DNA of 64,000 nt from WQXF01 sp031552825 (GTDB taxonomy: Bacteria; Bacillota; Clostridia; Christensenellales; Aristaeellaceae): assembly GCA_031552825.1 (NCBI GenBank), contig JAVBMD010000012.1:1-64000 (forward strand), given 5' to 3'. The notes below the pieces were generated by a model. That model had not been told where the DNA came from, did not search any database, and saw nothing but the letters and a program-made list of their open reading frames with translations. Of the stretch, positions 59,463 through 64,000 are shown in pieces (the stretch's first letter is position 1; the number at the start of each line of letters is the position of its first letter). A program made the position numbers and the translations under genes.

Positions 59463-60584
59463 ATGGAACAACTGCTCAATGACCTCCTGCGCATCCCCAC
59501 CGCCAACCCGCCGGGCAACGAGCGCGCGCTGGCGACGTTCATCGCGGAGCACCTGCGCGATACGCCCTGCGAGGTATCCTGCCAAGACGTGGCCGAGGGG
59601 CGCGCAAATGTGACGGCCATCCTGCGCGGCAAATCGCGGGAAAACGCGCTGTTGCTGAACGGGCACTTGGATACCGTGCCCTTCGGCGCAGGCTGGGATA
59701 CCGACCCCATCGAGCCAGTGCGGGACGGCGATTGGCTCCGCGCGCGCGGCGCAAGCGATATGAAGAGCGGGCTGGCGGCGATGCTGTACGCCTTCCGGCA
59801 GTTCGCGCTCGGCGGTAAGCAGCCGGAGCGCGACGTGATCTTCCTCGGCACTGCCGACGAGGAGGCCTACGGGCTTGGCGCGCACGCGGCGGGCAAGGCC
59901 GGGCTACTGGCGCACGTGGGCACCGCGATCATCGGCGAGCCCACTGGCAACCGCATCGGCGTCGCCTCCAAGGGCGTGCTGTGGCTCCAGGTGCAAGCGG
60001 CGGGGCGCACCTGCCACGGCGCGTACCCGGATCGCGGCATCAACGCGGTGCGTCTGGCGGTCTCGCTGGCTGACGGCATCGAAAGCCTTTTGGCCGGGCA
60101 GCGTCACCCGCTGCTGGGGAATTCGACCTGTACCATCACGCAGATCAGCGGCGGCATCAAGATCAACATGGTGCCCGACGCCTGCGATATGCTGCTGGAC
60201 ATCCGCGCCACGCCGGGCGTGGATCAGGACGGACTGCTGCAGGACGCGCTGGGCCTAGCCGAAATGCTGGAGCGTGCGCACCCCGGCGCGCGCATAACCC
60301 TCACGGCGCTGACCAACCGCCCGCCTGTGCTGGCCGAAGCGGACGGCGCAGCGGTGCGTCGGCTGGGCGAGATCGTGGGCGGCGTCACCGGAAGGCAGGC
60401 GGAGCATACCGGCACGGCGTTCTTCAGCGACGCGTCGGTGTTCTGCCGGTACAAGGCGGCGGAGTACATCCTGTTCGGCCCCGGGGAGAGCGATCAGGCG
60501 CATCAGCCCAACGAGCGGGTTTCTCTTGCGCAGTACCGGCAGGCGGTGGCGGTGTACCAACAGGTGCTGGCGGAGATGGCGTGA
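59463..60584 (+). CDS. M20-family metallohydrolase 2 (ArgE/DapE-like)
   Basis: The 373-residue di-zinc hydrolase has NGHLDTVPFG, ARGASDMKSGLAAML and LGTADEEAYGLGAH as metal motifs, and a dimerisation domain beginning near VASKGVLWLQVQA. It is shorter than the M20 protein two genes upstream and only distantly similar, so the two probably act on different substrates. It is the last gene of the operon, ending in the shared terminator. Confidence 0.88.
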   Translation: MEQLLNDLLRIPTANPPGNERALATFIAEHLRDTPCEVSCQDVAEGRANVTAILRGKSRENALLLNGHLDTVPFGAGWDTDPIEPVRDGDWLRARGASDMKSGLAAMLYAFRQFALGGKQPERDVIFLGTADEEAYGLGAHAAGKAGLLAHVGTAIIGEPTGNRIGVASKGVLWLQVQAAGRTCHGAYPDRGINAVRLAVSLADGIESLLAGQRHPLLGNSTCTITQISGGIKINMVPDACDMLLDIRATPGVDQDGLLQDALGLAEMLERAHPGARITLTALTNRPPVLAEADGAAVRRLGEIVGGVTGRQAEHTGTAFFSDASVFCRYKAAEYILFGPGESDQAHQPNERVSLAQYRQAVAVYQQVLAEMA

Positions 60585-60602
60585 GCCTGCGATTGCATAA
60601 CA

Positions 60603-60647
60603 AAAAAAAACGATCTGTCGCAGTTGAGACGGATCGTTTTTTTGCGG
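60603..60647. terminator. Bidirectional terminator between the operons
   Basis: AAACGATC.GTC and GAC.GATCGTTT arms (60607-60640) carry A-runs on the left and T-runs on the right, so it serves the plus-strand operon (TTTTTTT) and the minus-strand vertex genes alike. Confidence 0.9.
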
Positions 60648-60710
60648 AAATAACTGCGCGGTTATTGTGGTGCGTTTAGTGAACAGCAAGCGCAGCACCG
60701 TCTCACCCTT

Positions 60711-60974
60711 TCACAGTGTCTCCGGATCGATGATGCCCGCGATGGTCGTATCGCTTGGCGGCGGCGCTTCGCGGCCAAACATCAGGGCGGCTTCGGCGCG
60801 GCCGATCAGGTAGACGGTATCGCCGATACCGGCCTGCCGCGTGCCGTCGCAGGCAATAATCAGCCCTTTTTCCTCGCCGTTGATGAGCTGGCGAACCACC
60901 ATGAGCTTGATGCCCTCCAGCGTCGGCGTTTTGACGGTGCAGACCACCGTGCCGACCACCCTGCCGATATTCAA
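60711..60974 (-). CDS. EutN/CcmL-family microcompartment vertex protein 1
   Basis: The 87-residue BMC-P protein forms pentamers that cap the vertices of protein microcompartments. It starts MNIGRVVGTVVCTVKTPTLEG, followed by the core IIACDGTRQAGIGDTVYLIGR and the closing TTIAGIIDPETL. Translation starts at a TTG (60974) with GGGAGG 8 nt upstream; an ATG at 60995 would place the ribosome site inside the gene. It is the last of four tandem paralogues. It lacks the GSSAR-type loop of copies 3 and 4. Confidence 0.85.
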   Translation of the reverse strand: MNIGRVVGTVVCTVKTPTLEGIKLMVVRQLINGEEKGLIIACDGTRQAGIGDTVYLIGRAEAALMFGREAPPPSDTTIAGIIDPETL

Positions 60975-60998
60975 AGCGCCGACCTCCCTTGGCATTTG

Positions 60999-61292
60999 CT
61001 ACCCATGGCACCGCGTCGTCTTGCCCTGACAGGTAAACGAATCGACCACACCGCAGACCGTGACGCTGGCGATAAGGGTTTTATCGCCCATCACCATCTG
61101 CGCCGCGCCGCCGTCGTTGTTGATGAGCACGATATCGCCGATGCCCGCGTTGGCGGCGTCCAGCGCCACCACTTCCTCTCCGGCCTCGGCCAGCGACAGA
61201 TCCAGCGGACGCACGCGGAGCATCTTCATGCCCCGGTAGCGTTCGTACTTGATGGTGGAAACCACTGTGCCGGTTACGCGCGCTAATTTCAT
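60999..61292 (-). CDS. EutN/CcmL-family microcompartment vertex protein 2
   Basis: The 97-residue paralogue begins MKLARVTGTVVSTIKYERYRG, with VVALDAANAGIGDIVLINNDG in the core and VTVCGVVDSFTC near the end. A Cys-containing short tail (TCQGKTTRCHG) is peculiar to this copy. Its ATG overlaps the stop of copy 3 by 4 bp, so the two are translationally coupled. Confidence 0.9.
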   Translation of the reverse strand: MKLARVTGTVVSTIKYERYRGMKMLRVRPLDLSLAEAGEEVVALDAANAGIGDIVLINNDGGAAQMVMGDKTLIASVTVCGVVDSFTCQGKTTRCHG

Positions 61293-61600
61293 GGCACATC
61301 GACCGCCTTGGCTTTGTCATATTTGCGGGCGCCCAGAATGTCCACATAATCCACGATGCCGATGATGGTGCTGTCTACAGGCTTGCCGGTGGTCAGCTCG
61401 GTTTGGCGCGAGGAACTGCCGCCTGCCCACATCACGATCTCGCCCACCCCCGCGCCCACCGTGTCCACGGTGACGAAGGGCGCGCCTTTCTCCTGCATGG
61501 TGTCCATATCGATGGGCACGGCGACCAGCAGCTTCAGCCCTTGAAGACGCTCGGATTTGCGCGTGCTCACCACGGAGCCGATTATTCTTGCCAGCTGCAT
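61289..61600 (-). CDS. EutN/CcmL-family microcompartment vertex protein 3
   Basis: The 103-residue paralogue reads MQLARIIGSVVSTRKSERLQG, with VTVDTVGAGVGEIVMWAGGSSSRQTE and IIGIVDYVDI. It has the full consensus of CcmL/EutN proteins, including the loop with SSSRQ. The tail ARKYDKAKAVDVP resembles that of copy 4. The gene overlaps copy 4 by 19 bp and copy 2 by 4 bp. Confidence 0.93.
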   Translation of the reverse strand: MQLARIIGSVVSTRKSERLQGLKLLVAVPIDMDTMQEKGAPFVTVDTVGAGVGEIVMWAGGSSSRQTELTTGKPVDSTIIGIVDYVDILGARKYDKAKAVDVP

Positions 61601-61905
61601 GCGTTACGCTCCTTTGCCTTATCGTATGTCCGGACGCCGCGCATCTCGATGCTGTCCAGAATGGCGAAGATCGAGTAATCCGAAGCCACCTGCTTGCTGC
61701 TCTCGGTTTGCCGGGCGGAACTGCCGTAGGCGCACATCACCAAATCGCCCACGCCCGCGCCGATATCGTCCACGCAGACCACGTAATCGTCCTGCATGCC
61801 CAGCGTATCCAGCGCCACCGGCTGCACGATGAGCAGCTTGGTGCCGGTCAGCGCGGCCACCTTGCTAGAGCTGACGACATTGCCGGTCACTCTGCCTACC
61901 AACAT
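61582..61905 (-). CDS. EutN/CcmL-family microcompartment vertex protein 4
   Basis: The 107-residue paralogue reads MLVGRVTGNVVSSSKVAALTG, with CVDDIGAGVGDLVMCAYGSSARQTE and FAILDSIEM. The tail RTYDKAKERNACSWQE extends it. The ATG at 61905 has GGAGG 7 nt upstream; twelve more in-frame codons upstream lack a site. It is the first of the four and starts 25 bp after the LacI gene. Confidence 0.93.
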   Translation of the reverse strand: MLVGRVTGNVVSSSKVAALTGTKLLIVQPVALDTLGMQDDYVVCVDDIGAGVGDLVMCAYGSSARQTESSKQVASDYSIFAILDSIEMRGVRTYDKAKERNACSWQE

Positions 61906-61930
61906 GCGTTTCCCTCCCCGCGGTGATTTT

Positions 61931-62950
61931 TCAATCGGCACGCATCGGCTGGGTGCTGCCGCGCACCACCAGCCGCCCCGCCAGCCGCACCCGCATGGTC
62001 GGCCAATCGGGATACTTGATGCGCCTGCGCAGCGTATCCACCGCCAGCTCGCCCATGGCCGAGCGGGAGATGTTCATCGTGGTCAGCGCGGGCATGGTCA
62101 TCGCGCTGAAGGGGATATCGTCGACGCCGATGATCGATACATCTTCCGGGATGCGGTAGCCCGCTTCCTGAATCGCCTTCATCGCGCCGATGGCCACGGT
62201 GTCGTTATCAGCCACCAGCGCGCCGCAGGGCACATACTCCCTCGCCTCCAGCAGCCGCTTCATGTCCAGATAAGCGTCCTGCAGCGTGGGCATCACCGAA
62301 GCGGGCGGCGGCGGCGTCAGCCCCAGCTTCTCCATCTCGCGCAGGTAGCCTTGGTAGCGCTCCTGACAGTTGCGGATCGGCAGGCTAAAGCGGACATAGC
62401 CGATCGCACGGTGGCCAATGCTGTGCAGGTAGCGCACCGCCTCGGCGCTGATGGCCTCGTTGTCCATCACCACGCTATCGATGCGCATCTCGTTCATGCC
62501 GTTATCGAACACCACGGTAGGCACGGTAATCAGATCCAGCAGCTTGTAGTTGTTCTCGTTCAGCTCGGTACCCATCAGGATCACGCCGTCGGGCGGGGTA
62601 GCCATCAGCTCGCGCAGCGTCTCCTCGGCGGTGCTCTCCCTGCAGTTGACCATCGCCAGATCATAGCCGTAATGGCGGCACTTGCTCTCGATCTGGTCGA
62701 TGATGGAAGCAATGAAGCCCTGATTTTCCTCGATGGCGATGCCGTGGGTGCAAAACTTGACCACGCACAGGCGGGAGCGCTTGCGCTTGGTGCTGCCGCG
62801 CTTATGCCCCGGCACGATGTAGTGATTCGCCTCAATGACGGCCTGCACGCGCCGCCTTGTCTCCTCGCTGACACCCTTTTTGTTGTTGATGACCAGCGAA
62901 ACCGCTGCCGGAGAGACCCCTGCTAAGTTGGCAATTTCCCTGATCGTCAT
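61931..62950 (-). CDS. LacI-family transcriptional regulator of the microcompartment locus
   Basis: The 339-residue regulator has an N-terminal HTH (TIREIANLAGVSPAAVSLVINN) and the effector domain with ALVADNDTVAIGAMKAI and VSIIGVDDIPFSAMTMPALTTM. It sits in the same strand between dhaL and the vertex genes, so it may regulate this locus. Its ligand could be the pentose or tetrose substrate of the compartment; unproven. It is only distantly similar to the LacI regulator at 50523. Confidence 0.92.
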   Translation of the reverse strand: MTIREIANLAGVSPAAVSLVINNKKGVSEETRRRVQAVIEANHYIVPGHKRGSTKRKRSRLCVVKFCTHGIAIEENQGFIASIIDQIESKCRHYGYDLAMVNCRESTAEETLRELMATPPDGVILMGTELNENNYKLLDLITVPTVVFDNGMNEMRIDSVVMDNEAISAEAVRYLHSIGHRAIGYVRFSLPIRNCQERYQGYLREMEKLGLTPPPPASVMPTLQDAYLDMKRLLEAREYVPCGALVADNDTVAIGAMKAIQEAGYRIPEDVSIIGVDDIPFSAMTMPALTTMNISRSAMGELAVDTLRRRIKYPDWPTMRVRLAGRLVVRGSTQPMRAD

Positions 62951-63005
62951 ATCGGTATCATCCGTCCTATTCTTTGACTACACGCGCTCGTGCAAACATT
63001 TTCTT

Positions 63006-63033
63006 GCTGCTCCCCGCTTCGCGGGGGAGCAGC
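63006..63033 (-). repeat. Hairpin after dhaL (dispersed repeat)
   Basis: GCTGCTCCCCGC (63006-63017) pairs with GCGGGGGAGCAGC (63021-63033) with one bulge. It overlaps the end of dhaL and has no T-tract. It is the third copy of the hairpin family at 7832 and 18517. Confidence 0.55.
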
Positions 63034-63034
63034 T

Positions 63035-63661
63035 TCAATCATCGTTTACCGCGCGCACAAAGCCCTGCATCAGCAGTGCCGCCACCGCCGCACCCGGATC
63101 GAGGTATTCCCGCGATTGCTCGCCGTGGATGGCCATGCGGCCGTGCTTGGCGAGCATGCCGCGCGTGGCGAGGAATGCGGCGTCGGCGGCATCGGCGGCG
63201 GCCTGCGCGGCCTTGGGCAGATCGCCTGACTGCGCCTGCAGGATCTGCACCGCCGGGTGCAGCCCGTCGAGAAAGGTTTTCTCGCCCAGCTGCGCCTTGC
63301 CCCGGGTCTGCACGGCGTCGTAATACCCTTGGAAGAAGGTCGCCCAGAAGGCACTTTCCGCCAGCTTGGCATCCTTCTCGGCGTCCTTGAGCGCTTTGGC
63401 CGCGCCCATCAGGCCGCTGGCCATCAGCGTGCCCATGGTGGAGGGTACGGCGGCGCCTATGGCCTTGCCCGCCGCGTAGATCAGCTTGGCGGCGTCGGTC
63501 TCCGGCGATTCGCGCACGGCCTCGTAGGCGGCGCGAAAGCCGTCGGCCATGGTAAGGCCTAGGTCGCTATCCCCGACCATGCCGTCCAGCTCGATGAGGC
63601 GCTGTTTGTTTTCTTGCATGAGCTCCGCCCAGGTTTTAAGCAGCGTGCGGATTTCGGTCAT
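63035..63661 (-). CDS. DhaL-family kinase ATP-binding subunit
   Basis: The 208-residue helical-barrel protein belongs to the DhaL/DAK2 family, the ATP/ADP-binding half of dihydroxyacetone-type kinases. The Asp-rich metal motif LDGMVGDSDLGLTM (about 25-38) corresponds to GDGDHG of classic DhaL, with D26, D31 and D33 kept. GAAVPSTMGTLMASGLMGAAK and the C-terminal DPGAAVAALLMQGF follow. It pairs with the dhaK-like gene upstream. The substrate may be a ketotriose, ketotetrose or another sugar. Confidence 0.88.
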   Translation of the reverse strand: MTEIRTLLKTWAELMQENKQRLIELDGMVGDSDLGLTMADGFRAAYEAVRESPETDAAKLIYAAGKAIGAAVPSTMGTLMASGLMGAAKALKDAEKDAKLAESAFWATFFQGYYDAVQTRGKAQLGEKTFLDGLHPAVQILQAQSGDLPKAAQAAADAADAAFLATRGMLAKHGRMAIHGEQSREYLDPGAAVAALLMQGFVRAVNDD

Positions 63662-63673
63662 GAACTGGCCTCC

Positions 63674-64000
63674 TTACAGCGCGAACTGCCGATAAAACGG
63701 CGTGTCGGCGGCAGCGGAAAGATACCGTTTGAGCTCGTCATCGACCTTGAGCAGCGAGATCGACGCACCGGCCATCTCCATCGAGGTGGCAAATTCGCCG
63801 ATAAACGGGCGGAAAACCTTGATGCCGCGCTGATCCAGCACCTGCTTCACGCGGCGGTACATCACGTACAGTTCCTCCGGCGGCGTCGCGCCCAAGCCGT
63901 TGATGAGCACCGCGACCTCATCGCCCGCCGTGTAGGGCAGATCGCTAAGGATCGGCGCCAGCATCTCGTCGACGACGGCGTCTGCGGGTTGAATCTTGCC
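63674..64000 (-). CDS. DhaK-family kinase substrate-binding subunit, C-terminal part
   Basis: The reading frame runs open into the window edge; the visible 108 residues are the C-terminal end of DhaK. VAVLINGLGATPPEELYVMYRRV and RPFIGEFATSMEMAGASISLLKVDDELK match the family. The catalytic covalent-binding His would be in the missing part. Stop at 63674, 12 bp before dhaL. Confidence 0.85.
   Translation of the reverse strand, partial: GKIQPADAVVDEMLAPILSDLPYTAGDEVAVLINGLGATPPEELYVMYRRVKQVLDQRGIKVFRPFIGEFATSMEMAGASISLLKVDDELKRYLSAAADTPFYRQFAL

Noticed and set aside
60711..61905. The four vertex genes as pieces of one broken gene
   Set aside because: Each copy has its own start, complete N-terminal and C-terminal blocks and the correct length, so they are paralogues.
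1..64000. tRNA genes
   Set aside because: No cloverleaf with a T-loop GGTTCGA-type motif and acceptor pairing was recognised; a covariance search would be needed to exclude them fully.

Overview
The window looks like a chromosomal segment of a high-GC, endospore-forming member of the Clostridia. Evidence: spo0A next to spoIVB, a spoIIGA-sigE-sigG block, a ymxH-type gene, a gerW/ytfJ-type gene, scpA/scpB, nrdR and Bacillota-like Shine-Dalgarno sites (AGGAGG, including several TTG and GTG starts). I cannot name a genus. By eye most genes are around 60% GC, while several intergenic stretches are AT-rich.

Layout: 1-235 is the 5' end of a sulfatase. 433-1464 is gap, with a promoter and terminator. 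1588-7706 (minus) is an envelope-type cluster: zinc-ribbon/repeat membrane protein, NusG domain II protein, Gx transporter, acyltransferase and M29 aminopeptidase. 7894-12651 holds a beta-helix surface protein, a GT-C-like membrane protein and a secreted Gly/Thr/Ser/Glu repeat protein. 12793-26507 is a conserved core of rluB, dacF, gerW, DUF2953, scpB, scpA, an M50 protease, a second dac, punA, deoB, spo0A, spoIVB and nrdR, with two plus-strand secreted proteins. 26991-32708 is a complete oligopeptide ABC operon. 32945-37504 holds a hydrolase with a membrane domain, a PBP2-like protein that has lost its active-site motifs, and a secreted protein of unknown function. 37478-42998 carries ymxH, a ParE/Phd toxin-antitoxin pair, a secreted protein, sigG, sigE, spoIIGA and pyrH, then tsf and rpsB to 44859. 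45001-45528 is a 504-bp noncoding element with terminal inverted repeats and a 12-bp flanking duplication. 46135-46498 is rnpB. 46535-48768 holds a zinc-ribbon coiled-coil protein, a Nif3-like protein and trmK. 49059-50357 is an orphan possibly related to beta-pore-forming toxins.

50523-60584 (plus) is a probable operon for nucleoside uptake and breakdown: LacI regulator, BMP-type binding protein, two-domain ATPase, two permeases, nucleoside hydrolase, M20 hydrolase, GATase1-like protein and a second M20 hydrolase. It converges at a shared terminator on a minus-strand gene set that enters from the right edge: dhaK-like (partial), dhaL-like, LacI regulator and four consecutive EutN/CcmL-family microcompartment vertex genes. 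This is probably the 3' end of a bacterial microcompartment locus whose other parts lie beyond base 64000. The four vertex paralogues and the facing nucleoside operon are the most interesting system here.

Many promoters and terminators can be read directly. The best include the rnpB promoter, whose predicted start matches the RNA 5' end, and a spoIIG-type promoter with a 22-bp spacer and Spo0A-like boxes. All function calls are from reading the sequence; no database search was run.
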